Source: JBGSYN01 sp041750975 (GTDB taxonomy: Bacteria; Pseudomonadota; Alphaproteobacteria; Geminicoccales; Geminicoccaceae). From it: 64,000 nucleotides of DNA. Shown piece by piece: positions 25,193-34,006 of this stretch. The notes beneath the pieces are model-generated. The model had not been told where the DNA came from. It made no database searches and saw only the letters and a list, made by a program, of their open reading frames with translations. Location: contig JBGSYN010000098.1 of assembly GCA_041750975.1 (NCBI GenBank), positions 1 to 64,000 on the forward strand, read 5' to 3'. How positions within the stretch are numbered: the stretch's first letter is position 1; each line of letters opens with the position of its first letter. Made by a program: the position numbers and the translations under genes.

Positions 25193-26593
25193 ATGACCGA
25201 ATCCATCACCGGCAAGACATTGATTGGTTGGGGCTTCGCGCCCGGCAAATGGTTTGCCGAGGCGATCGCGGCCGCCAACGAGGTGCTCGCGGCAGGCGGC
25301 AGCGAAGAGGCTGCACGACATGCGGCCGACAATTGCCGTCCGGCTCCCACCATTCCGCTCCAGGCGATCGGCGAGACACCCATTCTGGAATCGATCGAGG
25401 TCTCGGGACCCGATGATATTGCCAATCTCGAGGCGGTTCGGGAGACCATGCGGGCATTGGCGCGCACACCCAATCTGGCAAAGCTCGCCGTCATGCCCGA
25501 TGCCTGCCCCGCCGGCAGTATCGGCACGATTCCCGTGGGCGGTGTCGCCGCGACACGCGGCACCATCCATCCGGGCATGCATTCGGCGGATATCTGCTGC
25601 TCGGTGGCGATCACCATTGTCGGGCGGACGGATCCCCGTGCGTTGCTCGATGCGGGTGCCAAGGTCACGCATTTCGGCGGGGGCGGCCGCAATGGCGGCA
25701 ATCCCTCGGCACCCAGCGACCCCTTGCTCGCCCGCTTCGAGCGGAATCCGTTCCTTTCGGATGTTATTCCTGAGGCGATGAACCAGTTCGCGACCCAGGG
25801 CGACGGCAATCATTTCTTCTATGTCGGAACGCTCCGCTCGACCGGCGAGACGGCGATCGTCACCCATCATGGCTCGCGCAAGCCGGGCGAAATGCTCTAC
25901 AAGCGCGGCATGGCCGCCGCCGAGCGGCACCGGATCGAACGCTCACCCGAGACTTTGAAGCAGAACGCCTGGCTCGACTTCGACAGTGCCGAGGGTGGCG
26001 ATTACTGGGAAGCACTGCAAATCATGCGGGAATGGACCAAGCAGAACCATTTCGCCATCCACGACATGACGCTCGAGGCGGCCGGCGTCGGCAGTCGCGA
26101 CCGGTTCTGGAACGAGCATAATTTCGTCTTCAGGCGGGGCGACATGTTTCTGCACGGCAAGGGTGCTACGCCGGCCTGGCGGGATTATGCCGAGGACAGT
26201 TCGGGGGCAGTGCTGATCCCGCTCAACATGGCGGCGCCGGTGTTGATCGCCGAGGGCTCGGACAATCCCAATGCACTCGGTTTCTGCCCGCATGGCGCCG
26301 GCAGGAACTACTCGCGCCGGGAACATATGCGGCGCAACACCGAGACCACGATCGAGGCTATGGTCGAGGCCGAGACGGCGGGGCTCGATGTCCGCTTCCA
26401 TTGCGGTATCCCCGACGCCTCGGAGCTGCCTTCCGCCTATAAATCGGCGGACGCCATCATCCGCCAGATCGAGCAGTTCGAACTCGCCCGGATCGTCGAT
26501 CAGGTCGATCCCTACGGCTCGATCATGGCCGGCGACTGGCAGAGGCCGTTTATCGAGAGGCGCAACCAGCGCCTGGCCGAGAAAACGCAGTAA
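25193..26593 (+). CDS. rtcB: RtcB-type RNA ligase
   Basis: This 466-residue protein of the RtcB family joins 2',3'-cyclic-phosphate/3'-phosphate RNA ends to 5'-OH ends using GTP and Mn2+. The metal ligands can be matched: SADICC (D133, C136), GDGNH (H207), THHGSRKPG (H225/H226) and NEHNFV (H309). The guanylated His is H367 in PHGAGR. The MPD-x-H motif of standard RtcB reads MPDACP here, so this is a divergent clade. No rtcA, rtcR or archease gene is beside it. It may serve RNA repair or an unidentified task. Confidence 0.85.
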   Translation: MTESITGKTLIGWGFAPGKWFAEAIAAANEVLAAGGSEEAARHAADNCRPAPTIPLQAIGETPILESIEVSGPDDIANLEAVRETMRALARTPNLAKLAVMPDACPAGSIGTIPVGGVAATRGTIHPGMHSADICCSVAITIVGRTDPRALLDAGAKVTHFGGGGRNGGNPSAPSDPLLARFERNPFLSDVIPEAMNQFATQGDGNHFFYVGTLRSTGETAIVTHHGSRKPGEMLYKRGMAAAERHRIERSPETLKQNAWLDFDSAEGGDYWEALQIMREWTKQNHFAIHDMTLEAAGVGSRDRFWNEHNFVFRRGDMFLHGKGATPAWRDYAEDSSGAVLIPLNMAAPVLIAEGSDNPNALGFCPHGAGRNYSRREHMRRNTETTIEAMVEAETAGLDVRFHCGIPDASELPSAYKSADAIIRQIEQFELARIVDQVDPYGSIMAGDWQRPFIERRNQRLAEKTQ

Positions 26594-26616
26594 AACCCTG
26601 GTGCGGTCCATGCCTT

Positions 26617-28248
26617 TTACCGAGTTGACTCGAATTCCTCGTCATCGGGAAACAGCCAGGACCGCACCCTTTCAAATAGGGCGATAGGCTCGTCCGACAT
26701 CGAGACAGGGAGAGTGCCCGATAGATAGCGACCCTCGATCCAGTAAGCCTGGGAGGTCGACACGTCGCGCGCGAATATCGCATTGAACATTATTTCGCGC
26801 AGAGACAGGCACAGATTGAGCTTGGCCTCGGGCGTCGCGAAGCGTTCCGCCATCCGGCGGCTGATATCGAGGGCTTCGGCATGAGCGGCAGTAGCGTCCT
26901 CAGAATTACCAAGCAATCGCGAGCCATTACCCCATTCATGAAGCGTGACGGCAAGGTGCCGGAGCGCCTCGGGTGTGTCGAGGCGTTCGGCAATTTTCCG
27001 AGCGATGGCGAGGGCCTCACTAAAGTAATCCAAGGCAGTTCGATGATCGTCCACCTTTTGGGCCTGATCTCCCAAAGCGCTTAAAGCAACCGACAGGCTC
27101 TCCAGGTCATCAGGTGAATTCGTGCAATCAGCAAGACCGCGCCAAATCTCATAGCGCTCGGCGCTGATGGCGGCGACTTGTTCGAGGTTGCCGCTCGCTT
27201 CGGCCACAGTGGCGGTGCGCCCGAGCGCTATCGCCAGACCACGCCGATGGTCCGGCGTGTCATCATGCGCGACAAGCTGTCGAGTGATCGCCAGGCTTTC
27301 GGCATGGACCGCCGCCGCTCGCCTGAAATCGCCGCGTTCTTCGGCTATATCGCCAACCCGGAAGAGTGCCGTAGCCAACCGGTCCAATGCAATCGGGTCA
27401 TCCGACCGTTCGACCAGTTTGCGACGAATCTCCAGGCATTCAGAGGAGAGGGACGTGGCCTGCTCGAAATCGCCTTTTGCCTCGGCGATCAGGCCCATTC
27501 GGAGAAGCGACATTCCAAGGTCACTCAGAGATTCCTCCGTGTCCAGTTGCGCTGCAAGTTCGCGGTCGATGCCAAGGCTTTCCGTGAACGCATCGACGGC
27601 TTCGCCGGAATGGCCCAAGGTCCAGTGAACATCACCGAAGGCGAAGAGCACGACCGACAGTTCGCGCTTCGCATTAGGTGTCCCCAGGCGCGCGACGAGG
27701 TGGCGGCAGAGATTAACACATTCCGCAAAAGCCTTTGCCGCGTCTTGGTACTCGCTTCGTTCCCTGGCGAGACCGCCGTAGTCAAACAAAGAGCAGTGAA
27801 GATTTGTTAGGGATTCCGGCGTATCGAGCCGATTGGAGATTGTGCGTTCGAGCGGGATCCGTTCCTTGAGGCAGTCGCTTAAGGCGCCGTTATCGCCGCT
27901 CATTTCGGCCAGATCGACCAGTCGTCCCAGGGTAATCGTGAAATCGTGCAAGGCCTCGTCGGTCTCGAGCGTTGCGGCGTGGTGCCGGTCGATGTCGAGG
28001 CATAGGGTGTACGCTTGCCTGGCGCCCACGAGATCATCGCGATCCCGCACCTCGTCGCCGACGGACATGAGGAGAAACGATAGCTCGCGCATGGTTTCCG
28101 GCGTCGCCATGCTTTGGGCGCGTTCAAAATCCTGATTCAGGCAGGCTTGGCAGAGGCTCGCGGTTTCCGCGTAATCCCCATCCGCGAGGGCAGCTTCGCG
28201 TATCGCGTTCAATAAGTGCGCTGGAATTTCTTGGATGGCATAGGTCAT
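26617..28248 (-). CDS. TPR-repeat protein
   Basis: This 543-residue, all-helical protein is built from about eight repeats of ~50 residues. Each has a pattern like LDTPEALRHLAVTLHEWG...A...HAEALDISRRMAER, with a Leu-rich first helix and an Ala/Arg-rich second, close to the tetratricopeptide type seen in large signalling scaffolds. No signal peptide and no catalytic domain. ATG 28248 is the first start with a protein-like N-terminus (MTYAIQEIPAHLLNAI). The upstream frame is unlikely. It probably scaffolds protein contacts. Its partners are not encoded nearby. Convergent with rtcB, 23 bases between stops. Confidence 0.75.
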   Translation of the reverse strand: MTYAIQEIPAHLLNAIREAALADGDYAETASLCQACLNQDFERAQSMATPETMRELSFLLMSVGDEVRDRDDLVGARQAYTLCLDIDRHHAATLETDEALHDFTITLGRLVDLAEMSGDNGALSDCLKERIPLERTISNRLDTPESLTNLHCSLFDYGGLARERSEYQDAAKAFAECVNLCRHLVARLGTPNAKRELSVVLFAFGDVHWTLGHSGEAVDAFTESLGIDRELAAQLDTEESLSDLGMSLLRMGLIAEAKGDFEQATSLSSECLEIRRKLVERSDDPIALDRLATALFRVGDIAEERGDFRRAAAVHAESLAITRQLVAHDDTPDHRRGLAIALGRTATVAEASGNLEQVAAISAERYEIWRGLADCTNSPDDLESLSVALSALGDQAQKVDDHRTALDYFSEALAIARKIAERLDTPEALRHLAVTLHEWGNGSRLLGNSEDATAAHAEALDISRRMAERFATPEAKLNLCLSLREIMFNAIFARDVSTSQAYWIEGRYLSGTLPVSMSDEPIALFERVRSWLFPDDEEFESTR

Positions 28249-28341
28249 GGTTCGACGCTCCTCGAGCCAACCTCGATAGATCAGCCAATGATATTGGGAT
28301 GGAGCGAGCGCGCCTGATGGCTTTCGGATTACAGCCAAGGC

Positions 28342-28360
28342 CGCCCGAAGAACTCGGGCG
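28342..28360. repeat. Small hairpin upstream of TPR gene
   Basis: CGCCCGA and TCGGGCG are perfect 7-base arms around AGAAC, about 95 bases upstream of the TPR gene start. It has no T-run. It could be a leader hairpin or a chance dyad in GC-rich DNA. Confidence 0.3.
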
Positions 28361-28508
28361 TCAGGCTAGGTATGGGTAAGGATCGAAGCTTGTGTAAGTC
28401 GCATCGAAGTCCAAGCGCCTAGTAATGGCCGACCATTATTTCGACCGCGCCGTCATATCCATGCTTTTGAAGATTTGTGCAAGACGAAATTGAGCGCCGA
28501 TCATGCCG

Positions 28509-28748
28509 TCAGGTCTTCTCGAGCACAAAACTATAGACACCGTCGGCTTCGGATTGGCTCAAGAGGATGTGGCCGGTGGCTTCGACGAATTCCTCGAAAT
28601 CGCGCGGCGACGCAGGGTCCGTGGCCAGAACGCGAATGCGGGCACCCTTCTTCAGCACCATGATCGCTTGGCGCGCTTTCAAGAGCGGCAAGGGACATTT
28701 CAGCCCTGTTGCATCGAGCACGGCATCGAAGCTATCTGCTTCTGTCAT
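28509..28748 (-). CDS. tusA: TusA-family sulfur carrier
   Basis: This is a 79-residue protein with the TusA fold. Its persulfide-carrying Cys is C18 in LKCPLPLLK (CPxP motif). It hands sulfur to tRNA 2-thiouridine or molybdenum cofactor synthesis, or to other acceptors in TusA-like paralogues. The length is typical (~80). It is divergent from mepA with only 15 bases between starts, so the two share a control region. No TusBCD or TusE genes are near, so the acceptor is unknown. Confidence 0.9.
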   Translation of the reverse strand: MTEADSFDAVLDATGLKCPLPLLKARQAIMVLKKGARIRVLATDPASPRDFEEFVEATGHILLSQSEADGVYSFVLEKT

Positions 28749-28763
28749 CGAAAGGTTCCCATC

Positions 28764-29612
28764 ATGCGCGTTGCCGCGATATTCCTCCTAACCCTGGTCA
28801 TGGCAAGCCCGGCGAGGGCGCAAACGGCACCGCCCGCAAAGGAGCTGTTCGGTACGGTCGAAGCCGTCGACGGCGTCGGGCGATCTGAAGCAATCGGCTC
28901 CTATGCCAAGGGGTGCATGATCGGCGGCCGGGAGATGCCGCTCGATGGACCGGGCTGGCAGGCGGTGCGGCTGTCGCGGCAGCGTTATTTCGGCCATCAG
29001 GCGATGCTCGACTTTCTTGCGGATCTGGCGGCGCGCGGCCGGGCGATCGGCTGGAACGGCCTTTTGATCGGCGATGTGACGCAGCCGCGCGGCGGGCCGA
29101 TGCTGACCGGTCACAACTCGCACCAGATCGGTCTCGACGCCGATATATGGCTGACGCCGATGCCCGAGGGAGGGCTCAGCGATGCCGAGCGCGAAAGTTT
29201 TTCGCCGCCATTGATGCTGGTCGAAGATGGCCTTGAAGCCGATCCCGAAATGTTCAGCGGGCAGCAAGTGGCTCTCATCCGAGAAGCTGCGATTAGCCCC
29301 GAGGTTGCCCGTATCTTCGTCCATCCCGGCTTGAAGCGGGCCATCTGCGAGCAAGCCGGCGACGACCGCGAATGGCTGCGCAAGGTGCGCCCCTGGTGGG
29401 GCCACGACCGGCATTTCCATGTCCGCCTTGCCTGTCCTTCGAGCGATGGCCGATGCATCGATCAGGCACCGCCCCCTGCGGGTGACGGCTGCGGCGACGA
29501 CCTCGCCTGGTGGTTCACCGACGAGCCCTGGCGGCCGAGCGACAAACCGCCACCGCCGGATCTGACGCTTGCGGATCTTCCGGCGGCCTGTGCGGGGCTT
29601 GTTGCGGAGTAG
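28764..29612 (+). CDS. mepA: Penicillin-insensitive murein endopeptidase
   Basis: This 282-residue periplasmic LAS-type zinc endopeptidase cuts the D-Ala-mDAP cross-links of peptidoglycan. A signal peptide (MRVAAIFLLTLVMASPARAQ) is followed by HNSHQIGLDADIW, which gives H120 and D127 with the spacing of the E. coli zinc ligands, and by GHDRHFHVRL for the third ligand and catalytic His. Six cysteines in the mature part fit the known disulfides. ATG 28764 is chosen because AAAGG stands 8 bases before it and it starts the signal peptide. The open frame upstream overlaps tusA. Confidence 0.92.
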   Translation: MRVAAIFLLTLVMASPARAQTAPPAKELFGTVEAVDGVGRSEAIGSYAKGCMIGGREMPLDGPGWQAVRLSRQRYFGHQAMLDFLADLAARGRAIGWNGLLIGDVTQPRGGPMLTGHNSHQIGLDADIWLTPMPEGGLSDAERESFSPPLMLVEDGLEADPEMFSGQQVALIREAAISPEVARIFVHPGLKRAICEQAGDDREWLRKVRPWWGHDRHFHVRLACPSSDGRCIDQAPPPAGDGCGDDLAWWFTDEPWRPSDKPPPPDLTLADLPAACAGLVAE

Positions 29613-29775
29613 AGAGACTGACACTCCTATTTAGCCAATGGCTGACATTCTGACTTTTCGGCTGCACCGGCTCCTGGGTCCTGCCGACCGATGGCCGATG
29701 CAATTGTGGCCTTTCCCACAGACACCAGGCGAGAATCGGTATTGAGGATTCGCGGACTAGGGCAAGGAAATATCC

Positions 29776-30192
29776 ATGATTTGGCTAGGTATTGCTGCGG
29801 GGATCACTGCCGTCGTCCAGGTCTATTTCGCCTATCGGGAATGGTTCAATTGGGACGTCGATTTCGTCGCAAAAGCGGCACCAGGGTGGATTGATCCCGC
29901 GCCATACACAGAGGTTGACAAGGCTCACGTGAATTGGGCAGGGCCGCTGGCAAAGAATATGGCCGCCTACAATCTTCTATTGGGATTGGCGCTGATCTGG
30001 ACGACGTGGGCGGCGTATCAGGATTGGGCGATTGCTCCTCGGTTTGGCCTGTTGCTTGGGCTTTTTCTCCTCGGCGCTGCCGCTGCCGCCGGATACACCG
30101 GAGTTTATTTGGCGATGAAAGTCCAAGGTGCGCTTGGCCTGATCCTGGTCCTGTTTGCAGGACTATACTTATTGAGGAGTAGCGGCGGTTAA
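29776..30192 (+). CDS. DUF1304-like small membrane protein
   Basis: This 138-residue inner-membrane protein has four predicted helices (about 2-20, 62-80, 88-110, 112-133). An N-terminal helix with a Tyr/Glu pair (VYFAYREWFNW), NMAAYNLLLGLALIW in the second helix and GAAAAAGYTGVYLAMK resemble the DUF1304 family of four-helix membrane proteins of unknown function. AAGGAA precedes the ATG. Single gene, convergent with the MFS transporter. Confidence 0.6.
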   Translation: MIWLGIAAGITAVVQVYFAYREWFNWDVDFVAKAAPGWIDPAPYTEVDKAHVNWAGPLAKNMAAYNLLLGLALIWTTWAAYQDWAIAPRFGLLLGLFLLGAAAAAGYTGVYLAMKVQGALGLILVLFAGLYLLRSSGG

Positions 30193-30329
30193 ACTGCACT
30201 GCGGGCCAGACTGCCCTTTTACAGGCTTAAACCTCCGATCCCCTCCATGCGGCTGTGACCGGGGCGATCCGACCGGGGCTCGCGTATCCCTTAGCCATGT
30301 TCAGGGGGCCGTTGCGCGCGCCGATCAAT

Positions 30330-31610
30330 TCAGGCAGTGAGCTTGGCGCGCGGGTCGAGGGTGACGGACGCCGGTGTAGTCCTGCCTGCCACCGCCGAAG
30401 GCACGAAGTTGGACTTTGCCGGTGCTCCAGGCGAGGCGCGGCGGGTCATGCGATAAAGAGCATAGAGCGCCAGGGTGCCGTGGGCGCTGGCGGTGGTCAG
30501 AAAAAGCGCATTCGGGCTGAAGGCAACCATCGCCAGGGAGGCGATGAAGGGTCCGACGCCGGCCCCTAGGCCCCAGAGCAGGAGGAATGCGCTGGAGGCC
30601 TCGACGAAACCTTGAGGCTCGACATGGTCGTTCATGTGCGCGACCGATATGCCATAGATCGGGTAGGAGAAGAGTCCGAAGACCAGGGCAGCGAGGATCC
30701 AGGTCCAGGTCGGGTCGAGGCCGAGCATGGCGCGTCCGGCGCCGAGTGGACCGACGCTGTCGCCGAGCCCCATCCAAAGACCCATGATGGCAGCACCCGA
30801 GGACAGAAAGACAATGATCCAGCGGCGGTCGATACGATCGGAAATATAGCCGGCGGGCAATTGCATCATTGCGGCACCGACAACAGCGGCACTGACGAAG
30901 AGGGCGGCATGGAGCGAATCGAAGCCGTTCTGCGAGACGAACACTGCGGCCATGGTGCCGAAGGTGCCGCCGGAAATGCCGGTGACGAAGGCGGCGACGG
31001 CGCCGACCGGAGAGATCTTGAAGATATGGAGCGGGCGAACCTGGACCTTGGAGATCGGCGCCGGGCCGATGCCTGTGGTGAGGCCGACCGGGATCAGGGC
31101 CGTGCACAGCAGCACGCAGGCGAGCGCGAAGAGGGTGAATGTCTTCGGATCGCCGAGCCCGGCCGTGAGCTGGCCGCCGGTCGAGGCGACATAGTTGACC
31201 AGCATGTAGGCGCCGAAAACACGGCCGCGAATGCTGTTTTCGGCGCGCTCGTTGAGCCAGCTCTCGACCACCATGACCATGCCGGCCAGTGCGAAACCGG
31301 TGACGACGCGAAGGCCGAGCCAGGCGATCGGATAGAGCACCAGGACGTAAATGAGGATGGCAATGGCGGCGATCGCAGCGAACACCGCGAAGGCGCGGAT
31401 GTGGCCGACGCGGCGAACGATCAGCGGGCCATAGACGCAGCCGCTGACGAAGCCGATGGCATAGGCGGTGCCCATAAGGCCGAGCACGGGTGTCGGAAAG
31501 CCTTCGGCAACGCCTCTGAGCGGCAGGATGATCGCCTGCAGTCCGTTGCCCGAATAGACGAATGCGGCACTCAAGAGGACCGTGCCGACGGTGACGAGAA
31601 TGGCGTTCAT
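30330..31610 (-). CDS. MFS transporter (YcaD-like)
   Basis: This is a 426-residue major facilitator protein with twelve hydrophobic spans. The MFS loop 2-3 motif is present in a degenerate form (GPLIVRRVGHIRAF), and the second-half counterpart reads GYISDRIDRRWI. The pattern ESWLNERAENSIRGRVFGAYM is typical of the YcaD-like group of uncharacterised MFS proteins. The substrate cannot be inferred: the neighbours (a DUF1304-like protein and an alpha/beta hydrolase) give no hint. Cytosolic tail of about 35 residues. Confidence 0.88.
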   Translation of the reverse strand: MNAILVTVGTVLLSAAFVYSGNGLQAIILPLRGVAEGFPTPVLGLMGTAYAIGFVSGCVYGPLIVRRVGHIRAFAVFAAIAAIAILIYVLVLYPIAWLGLRVVTGFALAGMVMVVESWLNERAENSIRGRVFGAYMLVNYVASTGGQLTAGLGDPKTFTLFALACVLLCTALIPVGLTTGIGPAPISKVQVRPLHIFKISPVGAVAAFVTGISGGTFGTMAAVFVSQNGFDSLHAALFVSAAVVGAAMMQLPAGYISDRIDRRWIIVFLSSGAAIMGLWMGLGDSVGPLGAGRAMLGLDPTWTWILAALVFGLFSYPIYGISVAHMNDHVEPQGFVEASSAFLLLWGLGAGVGPFIASLAMVAFSPNALFLTTASAHGTLALYALYRMTRRASPGAPAKSNFVPSAVAGRTTPASVTLDPRAKLTA

Positions 31611-31756
31611 GAATGATCGGCGCTAGTTGCGGCGCCATCTGGCGGCAGCCTGCAGGCTTTGGCAAGAGCCCGGCGTTGAAATGATGGAAATCGACCGGTG
31701 TCCGGAGCAGCGAGAGCGCTGTCGTCCATTGCGCGCTTTCAAAACGCTGTCCTAAG

Positions 31757-31857
31757 ATGATCGACGACCTGCTGCTTGACGCCTCAAAGATCCGCGAAGC
31801 AACGACTCGGATCGGCGCATATCTGAAATCGTCGGTGGTTCCGCTCGAGTCGGCGGG
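31757..31857 (+). pseudogene. Possible N-terminal remnant of a Thr/Ser dehydratase
   Basis: An ATG at 31757 opens a frame whose first ~30 residues (ASKIREATTRIGAYLKSSVV and the following PLES) resemble the N-terminal helix and xxTPLxxS segment of PLP-dependent threonine/serine dehydratases. After about 31857 the frame runs antisense through the end of the hydrolase gene and loses all similarity. Only the 5' end would remain. The match is short and the call is tentative. Confidence 0.3.
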
Positions 31858-31870
31858 GATGGCAGTGGAT

Positions 31871-32677
31871 CTAGGCGGCGAGTCGTTGGGCTATTCTCTG
31901 GATCGCGGCCTCGCAGACCGCGGGTTTGAGCTCATGGATGTTGTGGCCGACGCCGGGGACGATCTCGAGCGTCGCGGGCTCGCCGATCGCCTCGATCTGG
32001 ACGCGGTCCTCGAGGCTGATGACGGCACCAAGAGCGGGGTCGCCCGCTAGGATCGTCGTCGGGCAAGTCAGCCCGGCCAAGAGTGCTCCGGCGTCGAAGC
32101 CTTCATCCATCGACCCGTCGAGCGGGCTTTCAACGGCCTGGATGTCGAAAGCCATCATCTGCCGAGCTCTAAGCGCCACGCCGTCGGGGCCGAAGGTCGA
32201 GAGATTCGTCTGATCCGGCGTTCCGCTCGGCCAATCGCCGATCTCGGCGCGCCAATCCTCCTCGGTGTAGCGGGCCGCCGGGCCGCGCTTCATTTCCCGA
32301 AGCTTGTGAAAGAAGCCGTAATGCCGGGTCTGCGGCCGTCGCGCCGCGGCAATGGAAAAGAGCGGTGGATCTTCCAGGATCAGGGCTTGGACGCATTCGG
32401 GGTACCGGTCAGCGAGTGCGAGGGCCACGACCCCGCCCAGGGAATGACCGAACAGGATCAGGGGCCGGTTCGCCAGATCCTGGAGATTGGGAGCCAGATA
32501 GTCGGCATAGTCGATGATGCGATAGCGGGGTGCCCGCGGCGCCGCCCCATGGCCCAGTTGATCCGGCGCTTCCACATTAAAATCCGCACCGAGTCGGGCA
32601 TGGAGTTCGTCGAAATCATCGCTCCTGCGAAAAATGCCGTGCAGCATCAGGACTGTCGGGAGTTTGCTCGCTTGCAT
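31871..32677 (-). CDS. Alpha/beta hydrolase
   Basis: This 268-residue cytosolic alpha/beta-hydrolase has MLHGIFRRSDDF (oxyanion HG), FGHSLGGVVAL (nucleophile elbow, Ser in G-H-S-L-G) and PGVGHNIHE (catalytic His). The acid probably lies in the AGDPALGAV segment. Cap region around 125-190. The ATG at 32677 is preferred because AAAGG lies 8 bases upstream. Another in-frame ATG is seven codons further up. It is divergent from the racemase gene by 63 bases. Substrate unknown. Confidence 0.85.
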   Translation of the reverse strand: MQASKLPTVLMLHGIFRRSDDFDELHARLGADFNVEAPDQLGHGAAPRAPRYRIIDYADYLAPNLQDLANRPLILFGHSLGGVVALALADRYPECVQALILEDPPLFSIAAARRPQTRHYGFFHKLREMKRGPAARYTEEDWRAEIGDWPSGTPDQTNLSTFGPDGVALRARQMMAFDIQAVESPLDGSMDEGFDAGALLAGLTCPTTILAGDPALGAVISLEDRVQIEAIGEPATLEIVPGVGHNIHELKPAVCEAAIQRIAQRLAA

Positions 32678-32740
32678 CGGGGCTACCTTTCCTGGCATCG
32701 GCTCTCTTCGCGTTCTGACACTTCATCGAGGTAGGCGAGA

Positions 32741-33445
32741 ATGAAAACGATCGGCTTGATCGGCGGCATGAGTTGGGAAAGCACGATCGTCTATTACCAG
32801 CTATTGAACCGCATGGCGCGCGATCGCCTGGGCGGACTGCACTCCGCCAAACTCATTCTCTGGTCGTTCGACTTCGCCGAAATCGAAGCCTGTCAGGCAG
32901 CGGGCGATTGGGCTCGAGCCACCGGCCTCATGATCGAGGCTGCTCGAAACGTCGAACGGGGTGGGGCCGAATGCCTGGTGATCTGCTCCAACACCATGCA
33001 CAAGCTGGCGGACGAGGTGCAGCAGGCGGTCGGCATTCCACTGCTTCATATCGCCGACGCTACGGCCTTCGCGATCAAGGCGAGCGGTGTCCAGAGGCCG
33101 TTGCTTCTCGCGACGGGCTACACCATGGAACATGACTTCTACAAGGGGCGGCTCAGAGACCTCCATGGAATCGAGGTCGAGGTTCCCGACGCTGCAGGTC
33201 GCGGGATCGTCCATGACATCATTTATGAGGAACTTTGCCGGGGTGTCGTCAGCGCTGCCTCGAAGCAACGCTATCTCGACATTGTCGCGGCCGCCGCAAC
33301 GCAAGGTGCGGACGGTGTGATCTTCGGCTGCACCGAAGTCGGCCTTCTTATCCGACCGGCCGATCTTGCGGTTCCAGCATTCGACAGCACGGAACTTCAT
33401 GCCCGGACCGCCCTTGATTTCGCGTTGGCGCCGGCGGAATCCTAG
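32741..33445 (+). CDS. Aspartate/glutamate racemase family protein
   Basis: This 234-residue protein of the Asp/Glu racemase superfamily is related to YgeA. The two catalytic cysteines are in VICSNTMHK and FGCTEVGLL, about 110 residues apart, as expected for the two-fold symmetric active site. GLIGGMSWEST at the start is typical. GAGG stands just before the ATG. The reaction is PLP-independent racemisation of an amino acid. Broad-specificity members also exist. The stop overlaps the convergent lipoprotein gene by 4 bases. Confidence 0.88.
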   Translation: MKTIGLIGGMSWESTIVYYQLLNRMARDRLGGLHSAKLILWSFDFAEIEACQAAGDWARATGLMIEAARNVERGGAECLVICSNTMHKLADEVQQAVGIPLLHIADATAFAIKASGVQRPLLLATGYTMEHDFYKGRLRDLHGIEVEVPDAAGRGIVHDIIYEELCRGVVSAASKQRYLDIVAAAATQGADGVIFGCTEVGLLIRPADLAVPAFDSTELHARTALDFALAPAES

Positions 33446-33960
33446 AGGTCGAAGGGCAGGTTGAGGCCGGAGCGGGTATAGAACGTGTTGAAGCGGCAAT
33501 TCGGGCGCAGCGACACGACGACGTAGCCACTGCGATCGTTGAAGCTGACCCAGGCGTTAAAACCCTGCAGCCGCGAATTGCCGCCGCTGTCGCCCGCTGC
33601 CCGCAGACTATAGCGAACATCCGTGACCTGGCCCGGCAGAAAACCCAGGGCTTCAAGGACTGAGGCCACCGTCTCGGTGCAGGGGAGGCCCGCCGCAATG
33701 CCGCCCGCAGTTCCCTCGAGGACGCCGGGCGAACCTCTCGTCAAGTCCTCGGTATTGCCGCCAAACCGGAAATTCAAGCCTAATATTGAGACATTGTTCC
33801 CGGGCGTACGGGTCTTTGCCTCAACCGCTGCAAACATGGGCGCACTTGGCGGCATCAACTCCAAGCGCTGTGCTGCACATCCGGCAATAGCCAGAACCAG
33901 CGCTGCGGCAATGGCCAACCTCCGAAATCGCGACGCAACGCGCTTGGGCCCATTCGTCAT
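33442..33960 (-). CDS. Tandem lipoprotein A (unknown family)
   Basis: This is a 172-residue lipoprotein with signal ...LAIAAALVLAIAGCAAQ, lipid-modified Cys in AGCAA. After a short variable region with a Gly-rich loop comes a conserved C-terminal block also present in the next two genes: SVLEALGF, VRYSLR, LQGFNAWVSFNDRSGY, PNCRFNTFYTRSGL. A Cys in LPCTET and one in PNC could form a disulfide. The first codon of the open frame is TTG, immediately followed by ATG 33960, which is chosen. No known family is recognised. Outer membrane location is likely because no Asp follows the Cys. Confidence 0.75.
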   Translation of the reverse strand: MTNGPKRVASRFRRLAIAAALVLAIAGCAAQRLELMPPSAPMFAAVEAKTRTPGNNVSILGLNFRFGGNTEDLTRGSPGVLEGTAGGIAAGLPCTETVASVLEALGFLPGQVTDVRYSLRAAGDSGGNSRLQGFNAWVSFNDRSGYVVVSLRPNCRFNTFYTRSGLNLPFDL

Positions 33961-34006
33961 CAAAACCTAAAACCAGTCTTTCAGGCCCAATTTTGCTCAT
34001 TGCGCA

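Noticed and set aside
30612..31616. 334-codon plus-strand frame opposite the MFS gene
   Set aside because: Asp/Glu/Gly/Arg-rich antisense shadow. The MFS protein on the minus strand has clear membrane spans and motifs.
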